A DNA stretch of 64,000 bases from Marivita hallyeonensis (GTDB lineage: Bacteria; Pseudomonadota; Alphaproteobacteria; Rhodobacterales; Rhodobacteraceae): contig NZ_FQXC01000001.1 of assembly GCF_900129875.1 (NCBI RefSeq), positions 868,001 through 932,000 of the forward strand, read 5' to 3'. Shown here piece after piece: positions 43,885 through 52,550 of this stretch. The first letter of the stretch is position 1, and every line of letters begins with the position of its first letter. The notes under the pieces are model-generated. The model saw only the letters and a program-made list of their open reading frames with translations, was not told where the DNA came from and searched no databases. Both the position numbers and the translations under genes were made by a program.

Positions 43885-45210
43885 ATGGCCGAGTATCTCA
43901 AGCGGGGCAAACCCGAAACCGAGCGGGCCGAAGACGACGCCAAAACACGCGCGGTGGTCGAATCGACGCTTGCCGACATTGAGGCGCGCGGTGACGCCGC
44001 CGTGCGGGAGCTGGCTGAAAAGTTCGACAAATACACTCCAGAAAGCTTCCGACTGACCCAAGACGACATCGATGCGCTGATCGCAGAGCTGACGCCGCGC
44101 GAGCTTGATGACATCAAGTTCGCACAGGAACAGGTGCGCAATTTCGCCCAGGCGCAGCGCGACTCGATGCTCGACATCGAGGTCGAACCGCTCCCGGGTG
44201 TGATCCTTGGCCACAAGAACATTCCCGTTCAATCGGTCGGCTGTTACGTGCCCGGCGGAAAATTCCCGATGGTCGCCTCGGCGCATATGTCGGTGGCGAC
44301 GGCCAGCGTGGCGGGTGTCCCGCGCATCGTCGCCTGCACGCCGCCCTGGCAGGGCAAACCCAACCCTGCGGTGATCGCCGCGATGCATCTGGGTGGCGCG
44401 CACGAGATTTATGTGTTGGGGGGTATTCAGGCGGTCGGCGCGATGGCGATCGGTACGGAGACGATTGATCCCGTGCACATGCTTGTTGGTCCCGGCAACG
44501 CCTTTGTGGCCGAAGCCAAGCGACAGCTGTTCGGGCGGGTCGGCATAGACCTTTTTGCGGGGCCGACGGAAACCATGGTGATCGCGGACGATACGGTCGA
44601 CGCCGAGATGTGTGCGACAGACCTGCTGGGTCAGGCGGAGCACGGCTACAACTCGCCCGCCGTTTTGGTGACGAATTCGAGAAAGCTGGCAGAAGAAACG
44701 CTCGTCGAGATCGACCGGCTTCTGAAAATCCTGCCCACAGCCGATACCGCGTCTGTCAGTTGGCGGGACTACGGCGAGGTCATCCTCTGCGCCGATCACG
44801 ACGAGATGCTCGCGGTGGCGAATGATATCGCCTCCGAACATGTGCAGGTGATTACGGATCGCGACGACTGGTATCTCGACAACATGACCTGTTACGGCGC
44901 GCTGTTCCTTGGCCCGCGCACCAACGTGTCGAACGGCGACAAGGTCATCGGCACCAACCACACACTGCCTACCAAGAAGGCAGGCCGTTACACCGGTGGT
45001 CTTTGGGTGGGCAAGTTCCTGAAAACCCACAGCTATCAGAAGATCACCACCGATGAGGCGGCGACGCTGATCGGCGAGTATGGCTCGCGGCTTTGTATGC
45101 TGGAGGGCTTCGTCGGCCATGCGGAACAGTGCAATGTCCGCGTGCGGCGCTACGGCGGTGTAAATGTGCCTTATGGAGAAGGCGCGCCCTATCGCGACGC
45201 AGCCGAGTAA
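43885..45210 (+). CDS. HisD-family dehydrogenase, HpsN (sulfopropanediol dehydrogenase)-like
   Basis: 441 residues, histidinol-dehydrogenase fold with NAD-binding [33 protein letters not shown], the zinc-site region [17 protein letters not shown] and the C-terminal [15 protein letters not shown]. It lies among catabolic genes, not his genes, and its N-terminus ([19 protein letters not shown]) matches my memory of HpsN, which oxidises dihydroxypropanesulfonate to sulfolactate. The ATG at 43885 fits GGGGAG at 43873-43878; the ATG at 43879 is too close to it. Substrate specificity is inference. Confidence 0.82.
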   Translation: MAEYLKRGKPETERAEDDAKTRAVVESTLADIEARGDAAVRELAEKFDKYTPESFRLTQDDIDALIAELTPRELDDIKFAQEQVRNFAQAQRDSMLDIEVEPLPGVILGHKNIPVQSVGCYVPGGKFPMVASAHMSVATASVAGVPRIVACTPPWQGKPNPAVIAAMHLGGAHEIYVLGGIQAVGAMAIGTETIDPVHMLVGPGNAFVAEAKRQLFGRVGIDLFAGPTETMVIADDTVDAEMCATDLLGQAEHGYNSPAVLVTNSRKLAEETLVEIDRLLKILPTADTASVSWRDYGEVILCADHDEMLAVANDIASEHVQVITDRDDWYLDNMTCYGALFLGPRTNVSNGDKVIGTNHTLPTKKAGRYTGGLWVGKFLKTHSYQKITTDEAATLIGEYGSRLCMLEGFVGHAEQCNVRVRRYGGVNVPYGEGAPYRDAAE

Positions 45211-45221
45211 GGCTAGGGCAG

Positions 45222-45273
45222 GCGTGAGGGGCCAGCCCCTCACACTCCCCGAGGTATTTGTGAAACAGAGAAG
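45222..45273. repeat. Rhodobacteraceae-type intergenic repeat, copy B
   Basis: GTGAGGGGC-CA-GCCCCTCAC forms a perfect 9-bp stem, followed by ACTCCCCGAGGTATTTG, TGAAACAGAGAAG. Same layout as copy A at 3135-3194 (dyad, CCCC-G-GG-TATTTG, GA-rich tail ending GAGAAG). It sits between the HisD-family gene and the first SnoaL-like gene and could act as a terminator, splitting the cluster into separate transcripts. Confidence 0.6.
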
Positions 45274-45284
45274 CAGGGGACGTC

Positions 45285-46298
45285 ATGTCTGAGCGCGACG
45301 CGGCCAAAGCGGTGATGGCGCCTGTATTTGCCGCCTTGCGCGATTTTTCCACGGTAGATCTCCAGAACGCCCTTGCCGCGTTTGCATCGGACGTATCGGT
45401 GCGAATGTGCCATCCCATTGGGGATTTTCGAGGCGCGCGGTCTGCCTGGGAAGGCGCGTTCTGGCCGCTTTTGTCGGCCATGCCAGACCTTGAACGCGTC
45501 GACTTCATTCGCATCGCGGGCCGGGACGCGGATGGCGCGATGTGGATCGGGTCCGCCGGACATTACATCGGGACGTGGGTCAATCCGTGGCTCGGCATCC
45601 CGCCGACGAATGGCGCAGCTTTCTTGCGGTTTCACGAATTCTTCCGCATCGAGGACGGGCATTGCGTTGAGGTGCAGGCGATCTGGGACATCCCCGAGAT
45701 GATGATGCAAGCCAGTGTGTGGCCGATGGCGCCGCAACTCGGTCGGTTCATGTATGCCCCGGCACCAATGACACAGGACGGGTTGGGTCCGCATGATCCT
45801 GCAGCATCGGATGCCAACGCGCAGCATGTTGTCGACATGCTGCTGGCCCTGCAGCGGCACCCGAAGGACGGCGGGCCCGAGGTCATGGAGTTGGAGCGCT
45901 TCTGGCACCCGAAATTCATGTGGTACGGACCGGCGGGCATCGGCACCACGCGCGGTGTTACGGGATTTCGCAAGGTCCATCAGATCCCGTTTCTCAACGC
46001 GATGCCGGATCGCGGGAAGCATCCAGAAGGCACCAAACATCATTTCATGGCCGAGGGCGCGTTTGTCGGTGTCACCGGCTGGCCGAACATGCAGCAAACG
46101 CTCTCCGGCGACGGGTTTCTGGGCATCCCGCGTGTGGGACGGAAGATCACCATGCGCAGTCTCGATTTCTGGCGCGTCGAGAATGGGCTGATCCGCGAGA
46201 ACTGGGTATTGGTGGACTTGTTGCACGTCTACGCGCAGATTGGTGTCGACGTGTTTGCGCGCATGGAGGAACTGAAGTGGAGCAAAGGGTATCGCTGA
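45285..46298 (+). CDS. Tandem SnoaL/NTF2-like domain protein
   Basis: 337 residues with two SnoaL-like (polyketide cyclase fold) domains, roughly 10-150 and 180-325. Typical strands are FASDVSVRMCHPIGDFRGARSAWEGAFWPLL, RFHEFFRIEDGHCVEVQAIWD, and the second copy FWHPKFMWYGPAGIGTTRGVTGFRKVHQIPFLNAMPD ... DFWRVENGLIRENWVLVDLL. Such domains isomerise, dehydrate or bind small molecules. A relative (320 residues) is encoded at 49171. Function unknown. Confidence 0.78.
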   Translation: MSERDAAKAVMAPVFAALRDFSTVDLQNALAAFASDVSVRMCHPIGDFRGARSAWEGAFWPLLSAMPDLERVDFIRIAGRDADGAMWIGSAGHYIGTWVNPWLGIPPTNGAAFLRFHEFFRIEDGHCVEVQAIWDIPEMMMQASVWPMAPQLGRFMYAPAPMTQDGLGPHDPAASDANAQHVVDMLLALQRHPKDGGPEVMELERFWHPKFMWYGPAGIGTTRGVTGFRKVHQIPFLNAMPDRGKHPEGTKHHFMAEGAFVGVTGWPNMQQTLSGDGFLGIPRVGRKITMRSLDFWRVENGLIRENWVLVDLLHVYAQIGVDVFARMEELKWSKGYR

Positions 46299-46705
46299 TC
46301 ACGCTGGGCGTGCGCGACATGGAGGCCGTTGCAGCGTTCTACGAGGCCCTTGGCTGGAAGCGGGTGGAGACGCAGGACGGCGTGATCGCCTTTGACCTGA
46401 TCGGCCAAACGCTTGGGCTCTATCCTCTCGACAAGCTCGCCGAGGATATCGGTGTTGACGTGGCCCAACTGGGTCATGGCGGCATGACGCTGGGCCACAA
46501 CGTACCGTCGCGGGACGACGTGGATGCGGTGATGCAGCGGGTGGAGCAGGCGGGCGGAACCGTCCTGAAACCACCGCAAGAGGTGTTCTGGGGTGGGTAT
46601 CACGGCTATTTCAGCGACCCGGAAGGCCATATCTGGGAGGTGGCGCACAATCCGTTTTCGCCGTTGAGGAATGAGGATCACGCCTTTCGGTGGACCGGCT
46701 ATTGA
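46277..46705 (+). CDS. VOC-family (glyoxalase-like) protein
   Basis: 142 residues with two beta-alpha-beta-beta-beta modules; the first begins SLITLGVRDMEAVAAFYEALGW and the second ends GGYHGYFSDPEGHIWEVAHNP with the conserved metal-type Glu. Likely starts at GTG 46277, which has GGAGG at 46265-46269, so it overlaps the upstream SnoaL-like gene by 22 bases. Substrate unknown. Confidence 0.8.
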   Translation: MEQRVSLITLGVRDMEAVAAFYEALGWKRVETQDGVIAFDLIGQTLGLYPLDKLAEDIGVDVAQLGHGGMTLGHNVPSRDDVDAVMQRVEQAGGTVLKPPQEVFWGGYHGYFSDPEGHIWEVAHNPFSPLRNEDHAFRWTGY

Positions 46706-46719
46706 GACGCCCCGCCAGC

Positions 46720-47328
46720 ATGTGGAGCCTTGAGACTCTCGGGCGCGTACGGCTGTCCAAGTATTTCTACATGCGGGATTTTCTCTACTCCGAAATCGGC
46801 AACTTCCACCAGAGACAGAACATCCCCGACACCCCCGATCTGGCGATCGAACGCGGCCGCGCGTTCTGCGAGACCCTGCTCGATCCATTGGAAGAGACAT
46901 TTGGACGGATCGCCGTCAGGTCTGGATTTCGATCCGCCGACCTCAACCGATTTGGCAATGAGAACAAGCTGAACTGCGCGCGCAATGACTATCCGCTTGA
47001 ATGTCACATTTGGGACTTGCCGGACACGCCGGTTGCGGGGGCGAGCCTTGTCATCCCGTGGTTCGCGGATCAGTACGACGAGGGCCGGGACTGGCGTGAT
47101 CTGGCGTGGTGGCTCTACGATCATCTGCCATTTGCCGATGCGTGGTTCTTTCCGAAACTCTGCGCCTTCAACCTGTCTTGGCGACCCGTTTCGCAGCGGC
47201 GGATCGACAGCTACATCGCGCCGAAAGGGACGTTGATCCGGGGTGGGGAAGACCCGCCTGAAACGGCAGCTGAGCGCGCCGGACGCTACGCTAATTTTCC
47301 GCCCTTTCGCGGCATCACATACCCCTGA
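46720..47328 (+). CDS. Peptidase M15-like protein, possibly inactive
   Basis: About 202 residues. The beginning VRLSKYFYMRDFLYSE and IAVRSGFRSADLNRFG resemble D-Ala-D-Ala carboxypeptidases of family M15 (LSxxF...S; VxSGYRS). The next zinc positions are altered: ECHIWDLPDTPVAG replaces the SQHxxGxAxD pattern, and the last, normally H-x-W or WxH, reads AFNLSW. Start is uncertain (a GTG at 46690 is possible). No signal peptide is seen, unusual for a cell-wall enzyme. I call the fold, not the activity. Confidence 0.55.
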   Translation: MWSLETLGRVRLSKYFYMRDFLYSEIGNFHQRQNIPDTPDLAIERGRAFCETLLDPLEETFGRIAVRSGFRSADLNRFGNENKLNCARNDYPLECHIWDLPDTPVAGASLVIPWFADQYDEGRDWRDLAWWLYDHLPFADAWFFPKLCAFNLSWRPVSQRRIDSYIAPKGTLIRGGEDPPETAAERAGRYANFPPFRGITYP

Positions 47329-47369
47329 CGCAAGGGCTGGACAGCGCGCGGCGGCAGGAGTAGCGTGAA

Positions 47370-47389
47370 TTTTGCACACCTATGCAAAG
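47370..47389. promoter_or_regulatory. Dyad TTTTGCA-N6-TGCAAAG: candidate LacI operator 2
   Basis: Arms TTTGCA (47371-47376) and TGCAAA (47383-47388) are perfect; the outer pair is T/G instead of T/A. It ends 16 bases before the SDR start codon, so a bound regulator would block transcription or translation initiation of SDR-lacI-SnoaL-cupin. Confidence 0.7.
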
Positions 47390-47405
47390 CGCCGGAGCCC
47401 GTGCC

Positions 47406-48164
47406 ATGACCTTGCCCAAGACACCTTCGTTCCGATTGGATGGCAAGCGCGCTTTCGTCGCGGGCGGATCGCGCGGTATCGGCCTTGGCTGTGCCGTCGC
47501 GCTGGCCGAAGCCGGAGCGCACGTCGTCATCGCCGCGCGCGGGGCGGCGCAGGTGCAGACCGCTGTCAACGAGATCGCGCAAGAGGGCTTCAGCGCCGAG
47601 GCCGTGGTCCTGGATGTGACGGACCTTGATGCGGTGCGGGAGACGTTCGGCACCGTCGGCCAAATCGACATCCTCGTCAACTCGGCGGGTCTGGCCCGGC
47701 ACAGCCCGGCCCTCGACACCACGCCCGAGGATTTCGACGCCGTCACCGCGATCAACATCAAGGCCGCCTACTTTCTCGCCCAGACCGCTGCGAAACAGAT
47801 GGTCGGGCGGGGCGGGTCGATCATCCAGATCAGCAGTCAGATGGGCCATGTCGGCGGCATTGAGCGCGCTGTCTACTGCGGCACGAAACATGCGGTCGAG
47901 GGCATCACGAAAGCGATGGCGATCGAGTGGGGACCGGAGAATATCCGCGTCAACACGATCTGCCCGACCTTTATCCTGACCGAATTGACCAAGCCGACCT
48001 TTGACGACCCCGAAAAGCGCGCCTGGATCGACAGCAAGATCAAGCTGCCGCGCGTCGGGCAGGTGGAAGACATCATGGGGGCCTGCGTTTTCCTCGCCTC
48101 TGACGCCAGCGGATTGGTCACCGGCACCTCGATCCTCGTGGACGGAGGCTGGACCGCCGGATGA
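47406..48164 (+). CDS. Short-chain dehydrogenase/reductase
   Basis: 252 residues, classical SDR: cofactor motif GGSRGIGLG, NNAG-type NSAGLARHSP, catalytic Ser in ISSQMG and YCGTKHAVEG (Tyr, Lys), C-terminal TGTSILVDGGWTAG. Likely oxidises a secondary alcohol of the cluster's substrate. It has operator 2 just before it and overlaps the LacI gene by four bases. Confidence 0.88.
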   Translation: MTLPKTPSFRLDGKRAFVAGGSRGIGLGCAVALAEAGAHVVIAARGAAQVQTAVNEIAQEGFSAEAVVLDVTDLDAVRETFGTVGQIDILVNSAGLARHSPALDTTPEDFDAVTAINIKAAYFLAQTAAKQMVGRGGSIIQISSQMGHVGGIERAVYCGTKHAVEGITKAMAIEWGPENIRVNTICPTFILTELTKPTFDDPEKRAWIDSKIKLPRVGQVEDIMGACVFLASDASGLVTGTSILVDGGWTAG

Positions 48165-49174
48165 TCAAGCGCGTGACCTCATTCGACGTGGCCGAACGCG
48201 CCGGGGTCAGTCAATCGGCGGTCAGCCGTGTGTTTTCCGGCGCTTCGGCCAGCAAGGACACCGCGACCAAGGTACGCGCGGCGGCGGCAGAGTTGGGGTA
48301 CCGGCCCAATGTGCTTGCCCGCTCTCTCATCACCGGACGCAGCCGGATCATCGGGATGGTGTTCGCCTATCTGGGCAACCCGTTTTACCCCGATGCGCTC
48401 GAACGGTTCAGCCGTGTCTTGCAGGACGAAGGCTACCATACTCTGGTGTTCACGGTGCCCGAAACGGCGGACGACACCGATATCGACCGCGTGGTGCAAC
48501 AGATGCTCGACCATCAGGTCGATGGCATGATCCTTGCGAGCGTAGGGCTGAGCGATGCCTTGGCCGCGCGGTGCGAGGCGGCTGGCATTCCGGTGGTCCT
48601 TTTCAATCGCGGGCAGACAGGCAGCGGTCTGGCGCAGGTCACCTCAGCCAACCGCGCAGGCGGGCGCAAGGTGGCGGAATTCCTTCTTGCCGGTGGCCAT
48701 ACCCGGATCGGCCATGTCAGCGGTTGGCAGGGGTCCTCGACGGGGCGTGACCGGACGGAGGGTTTTCTCGACGCGCTGGCCGAAGGTGGGCAGGAACCCG
48801 TCGGCGTCGAAGACGGTCGCTATACGCATGAGGACGCCGTCAAAGCTGCGGACAAGCTGGCCGGGGCTGGGGTCGACGCGCTATTCGTCGGCAATGACCA
48901 TATGGCCTTCGCGGTGATGGATCATCTGCGCTTCACGTTGAACCTGCGCATCCCCGAGGATGTCTCGGTCGTGGGGTATGACGATGTGCCGATGGCGGCC
49001 TGGGCGGGCTACAGCCTCACTACGGTGCGGCAGCCGGTTGGACGTATGGTCAAAACCACGGTGCAGGCGCTGATTAACCAAATCGAAGACAAATCCGCCC
49101 AAGCGGAGATCGAAGAAATCGACGGCCCCTTGATCCTGCGCGGATCGGCCCGAAAACCGGAAGGCTTGCAATGA
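48161..49174 (+). CDS. LacI-family transcriptional regulator
   Basis: 337 residues. N-terminal HTH SFDVAERAGVSQSAVSRVFSGASASKDTATKVRAAAAELGYRPN followed by the hinge LARSLITGRSRIIGMV and a periplasmic-binding-protein-like sensor domain (to about 330, with SVVGYDDVPMAAWAGYSLTTVRQPVGRM). Located inside the SDR-SnoaL-cupin operon, it is the best candidate to bind the TTTTGCA-N6-TGCAAAA dyads. Confidence 0.9.
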   Translation: MIKRVTSFDVAERAGVSQSAVSRVFSGASASKDTATKVRAAAAELGYRPNVLARSLITGRSRIIGMVFAYLGNPFYPDALERFSRVLQDEGYHTLVFTVPETADDTDIDRVVQQMLDHQVDGMILASVGLSDALAARCEAAGIPVVLFNRGQTGSGLAQVTSANRAGGRKVAEFLLAGGHTRIGHVSGWQGSSTGRDRTEGFLDALAEGGQEPVGVEDGRYTHEDAVKAADKLAGAGVDALFVGNDHMAFAVMDHLRFTLNLRIPEDVSVVGYDDVPMAAWAGYSLTTVRQPVGRMVKTTVQALINQIEDKSAQAEIEEIDGPLILRGSARKPEGLQ

Positions 49175-50133
49175 GAGGCTTTGACAACAAGTTCGCGGAT
49201 TTTCCCGACTACATCCTCGGCATCACCAAGGAGATCTGGGAGGATCGCGGTCTTGGCGCACGGATGAAGGACTACTATCACCCGGATGTCATCGTCCGGA
49301 CCCCTGCGGGCATCGGTTTCGGAGAACCGGCGATGACGGCGGCGACGATGGCGACCGTGCACGAGTTTCCGGACCGGAAGCTTCTGGGTGAGGATGTGAT
49401 CTGGTCCGGCACGCCCGAGGTCGGGATGCTGTCTTCGCATCGTATTCTCTCCACGGCCACACATGTCTGCGACGGTCAGTTCGGTCCGGCCACCGGGCGC
49501 AAGATCACGCTGCGCGCGATTGCGGACTGTTATGCCAAGAACAACATGATCAGCGACGAATGGCTGATCCGCGACAACGGCGCGATCGTGCGGCAGTTGG
49601 GCTATGATCCGAAAGACTGGGCGCAGGCCCGCGTGGCATCCCTCGACCCTGAAACGCAGCCCTTCCGCCCCGAGGTTGATGTACAGGGGCCGTATACCGG
49701 CAGCGGCAACGACAACCAGTGGGGGCAAGCGTTTGGCATGCTTCTGACGCGGATCATGGAGGCCGAGTTTTCGGTCATTCCCGACCAGTACGACCGTGCG
49801 GTTCAGGCTGAATTCCCGGGCGGACAGACAGTCCACGGCACCGATGGCGTTGACGCTTTCTGGCTGGGGCTGCGATCTGCCTTTCCGTCCGCAAAGTTCG
49901 AAATCCATCATCAGATCGGCCTCGAAGACCCGATGATGCCGCCGCGCGCCGCCGTGCGCTGGTCACTCACCGGCCAACATGACGGTTGGGGCGCGTTCGG
50001 TACTCCGTCCGGGGCCGACGTACACGTCATGGGGATCAGTCACGCGGAATTTGGTCCGCGCGGTCTGCGCCGGGAATGGACGCTCTACGACGAAACCGCG
50101 ATCTGGATGCAGATTTTGGCCCATCAGGGCTGA
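49171..50133 (+). CDS. Tandem SnoaL/NTF2-like domain protein
   Basis: 320 residues, two SnoaL-like domains (about 15-145 and 185-315): GARMKDYYHPDVIVRTPAGIGFGEPAMTAATMATVHEFPDRKLLGED, then AVQAEFPGGQTVHGTDGVDAFWLGLRSAFPSAKFEIHHQIG. It overlaps the LacI gene by four bases. Related in layout, though not closely in sequence, to the 337-residue protein at 45285. Function unknown. Confidence 0.78.
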   Translation: MRGFDNKFADFPDYILGITKEIWEDRGLGARMKDYYHPDVIVRTPAGIGFGEPAMTAATMATVHEFPDRKLLGEDVIWSGTPEVGMLSSHRILSTATHVCDGQFGPATGRKITLRAIADCYAKNNMISDEWLIRDNGAIVRQLGYDPKDWAQARVASLDPETQPFRPEVDVQGPYTGSGNDNQWGQAFGMLLTRIMEAEFSVIPDQYDRAVQAEFPGGQTVHGTDGVDAFWLGLRSAFPSAKFEIHHQIGLEDPMMPPRAAVRWSLTGQHDGWGAFGTPSGADVHVMGISHAEFGPRGLRREWTLYDETAIWMQILAHQG

Positions 50134-50180
50134 CACGACCACACGCGCCAATCGGCGCGCAGACCAAGGGAACCCACAAC

Positions 50181-51146
50181 ATGACCCCGCAAGAGATGGA
50201 AGCCCGCATCGTTCGTTACGGCGACCTGCGCCCCTGCCGCACCGCGTTCATCGACGCGCACACACCCGGTAGCGATCAGAAGGAAAACTTCACGATCATC
50301 GGCGGCGGTGTCTCGGAAAGTGCGGACCAGCACGTGCACATCACGGAAACGCCCGGTTTCAACATCGGTGCGGCAGGTCAGCCGCCGAAATGCCAGAACT
50401 CCCTGCACAGTCACCGCACGGCCGAGGTGTTCTTTGTCCTCAAGGGTCGCTGGCGGTTCTTCTGGGGGCGGTGGGGCAATGCGGGGGAGGTCGTTCTGGA
50501 AGAGGGTGACATCTTCAACATCCCCACCGGCATCTTCCGAGGGTTCGAGAACATCGGCACTGATTACGGGATGATCATGGCTATCCTCGGCGGCGACGAT
50601 GCGGGCGGCGGCGTGATATGGGCCCCGCAGGTGATCGAGGATGCCAAGGATCACGGTCTTGTCCTGGGCGAGAACGGAAAGCTGTACGACAGCAAGAAGG
50701 GTCAATCCCTTCCAGACGGCATCAAGCCGATGCCGCTGCTGACCGAGGAAGAGCTGGCGACCTTCCCTGAACCCACCACCTCAGACGTGGTTCCCGGCCA
50801 TGTCGCGCGCTACTGGGACCTCATGGCGTTGGCGAACAAGACGCCTGCGAAGGTGATCGGCCCGGACGGCAAGCTCAGGGATCGCCCCGGTTTCGACGTG
50901 GACTTCATCACGCGCGGGTCCATCCCGGACGCGCCTTACACCGTCGACACGCATGAGGTGCTGATGCCGGTGCGCGGGCATTGGCGATTGTCTTGGGACG
51001 GTGGCAGCACCGCTCTGAACCCCGGGGATACGGTCGCCGTGCCTCCGGGTCTGGCCCACAGCGTGACCCCGGCCATGACCGGCGAGGCGTCCATGTATCG
51101 CGTGCGGTCGACCGGCGATCCTGCAGGACCCACCTGGACCGGCTAA
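50181..51146 (+). CDS. Double-cupin protein
   Basis: 321 residues with two cupin domains. First: SLHSHRTAEVFFVLKGRWRFFWG has the H-x-H-x-E metal set, but its second motif reads IPTGIFRGFEN where PxxxxHxxxN is expected (His replaced by Arg). Second: VDTHEVLMPVRGHWRLSWDGG ... VAVPPGLAHSVTPA has a His in its second motif. Fold as in gentisate dioxygenase or isomerases; the role in this cluster is unknown. The ATG at 50181 is about 50 bases after the SnoaL-like stop. Confidence 0.8.
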   Translation: MTPQEMEARIVRYGDLRPCRTAFIDAHTPGSDQKENFTIIGGGVSESADQHVHITETPGFNIGAAGQPPKCQNSLHSHRTAEVFFVLKGRWRFFWGRWGNAGEVVLEEGDIFNIPTGIFRGFENIGTDYGMIMAILGGDDAGGGVIWAPQVIEDAKDHGLVLGENGKLYDSKKGQSLPDGIKPMPLLTEEELATFPEPTTSDVVPGHVARYWDLMALANKTPAKVIGPDGKLRDRPGFDVDFITRGSIPDAPYTVDTHEVLMPVRGHWRLSWDGGSTALNPGDTVAVPPGLAHSVTPAMTGEASMYRVRSTGDPAGPTWTG

Positions 51147-51175
51147 GGGCTTTGGACTGAACTCCAGCCCGTCCT

Positions 51176-51193
51176 ATCTTCCAGATGGAAGAT
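51176..51193. promoter_or_regulatory. Short perfect dyad before a GNAT gene
   Basis: ATCTTCC-AGAT-GGAAGAT, 7-bp arms with a 4-base centre, 17 bases before the ATG of the following gene. It could be an operator or a small hairpin around the leader. Confidence 0.35.
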
Positions 51194-51210
51194 CAATCAC
51201 GGGCTGACCG

Positions 51211-51717
51211 ATGACGAATGACACGCTGACACTGCGCCCGGCCGAGGCGATGGATATCGACGATCTGGACCGCTTGTTCGGCCAGAGTTATCCCGTCCTG
51301 CTGAAGCCCGACTATTCGCCATCGGTCCTTGTGACCGCCGTGCCGCTGATCTCGAAGGCGCAACTGGCGCTGATCGCGTCGGGGACGTTTTTCGTCGTCT
51401 GTGACGGGGACGACATCGTCGGTGCGGGCGGCTGGACAATGCAGGCTCCGGGCGGAAAACCGGGCAGCCGGGGTATCGGCCACATCCGCCACGTTGCGAC
51501 CGATCATCGCCGCACGCGCGAAGGGATCGGGCGCAAGCTGATGGACTACATCGCATTGCACGCCCACGCCTCGGGCATGACGCAACTGCATTGCCAAAGC
51601 ACCCTGACCGCGGTGCCGTTTTACGAAGCGATGGGATTTGTCGCACAGGGCGACATAAATGTGCCATTGCGGCCCGGGATCGACTTTCCGGCCGTCTTTA
51701 TGGTGCGCATGCTCTGA
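51211..51717 (+). CDS. GNAT-family N-acetyltransferase
   Basis: 168 residues. The acetyl-CoA loop is HIRHVATDHRRTREGIGRKLMDYI (RTREGIG), and FYEAMGF is the usual late motif. Substrate unknown. No connection to the preceding catabolic cluster is evident. Confidence 0.85.
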   Translation: MTNDTLTLRPAEAMDIDDLDRLFGQSYPVLLKPDYSPSVLVTAVPLISKAQLALIASGTFFVVCDGDDIVGAGGWTMQAPGGKPGSRGIGHIRHVATDHRRTREGIGRKLMDYIALHAHASGMTQLHCQSTLTAVPFYEAMGFVAQGDINVPLRPGIDFPAVFMVRML

Positions 51718-51787
51718 TGGATTGATTTGGGTCATAGTCCTCGACGGCAAGGTCTGCTTCAGTCGTCTTCCAGGAGTGGAGGAACCT

Positions 51788-52189
51788 ATGCTGAAAGTTA
51801 CCAAAAAAGCCGCAAATCGCGTCGATCTCGAAGTGTCGGGTCGGATCGATTCTGAAGAAATGGCCAAGGGATTGGATGATCTCTTGCACCTGTCCGAGGA
51901 CGTGAACGAAGGCGTGATGCTGTACAAGATCACGACCTTTGCGTTCCCCGATTTCGGGGCGCTGGCGGCCGAATTTGCCCGTCTGCCCAAGCTGTTCGGC
52001 CTTTTGGGTCGGTTTGACCGGTGTGCCGTCCTGTCGGATGCGGCGTGGATCCGAACTGCGGCCGAAGTCGAAGGCGCGCTTTTTCCCGGACTCGAGATAA
52101 AGGCGTTCGATCTGGACGAGGAAGAGGCCGCCGAAGCCTGGCTTGGCGGGGTCTCAGCGCAACCGGAGAAAACAAGCGAGGATGCTTGA
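51788..52189 (+). CDS. SpoIIAA-like (STAS-related) protein
   Basis: 133 residues. Pattern NRVDLEVSGRIDSEEMAKGLDDLL and GRFDRCAVLSDAAWIRTAAEVEGALFPGLEIKAFDLDEEEAAEAWL fits the SpoIIAA-like/STAS-Sec14 type family of small bacterial proteins with no known function. The ATG at 51788 follows GGAGGAACC. It overlaps the DUF1272 gene by eight bases. Confidence 0.8.
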   Translation: MLKVTKKAANRVDLEVSGRIDSEEMAKGLDDLLHLSEDVNEGVMLYKITTFAFPDFGALAAEFARLPKLFGLLGRFDRCAVLSDAAWIRTAAEVEGALFPGLEIKAFDLDEEEAAEAWLGGVSAQPEKTSEDA

Positions 52190-52496
52190 ACTTCGCCCGA
52201 ACTGCGAATGGTGTTACAAGGACCTGCCGCCGGATGCCGCTGATGCGCGCATATGCTCTTACGAATGCACATATTGCGCCAAATGCGTGGAAACCGTGCT
52301 GCATAACGTCTGCGCAACTTGCGGCGGTGGGTTTGTTCCGCGACCCATCCGGCCTCGCGCCGCACATCGGGAGACGTTGAAGCTCGGGCTCGTGAACAAC
52401 CCTGCCAGCACAACGCGGAAGCACTCTAAATGGTCTGCCAAAGAGGTCGCCGAGTTCAGTAACAGGCTGAAGGACATCCCGCCGGATCAACGCTAG
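52182..52496 (+). CDS. DUF1272 zinc-ribbon-like protein
   Basis: 104 residues. The N-terminal half is cysteine-rich (PNCEWCYKDLPPDAADARICSYECTYCAKCVETVLHNVCATCGGG), the DUF1272 pattern, with enough cysteines for two zinc sites; the C-terminal half is basic. Function unknown. Confidence 0.85.
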   Translation: MLELRPNCEWCYKDLPPDAADARICSYECTYCAKCVETVLHNVCATCGGGFVPRPIRPRAAHRETLKLGLVNNPASTTRKHSKWSAKEVAEFSNRLKDIPPDQR

Positions 52497-52550
52497 GACA
52501 TAGGGGCTGACCCATTGTTTCGCGCGCGAAACATTGGGTCCGTTCCGGTC

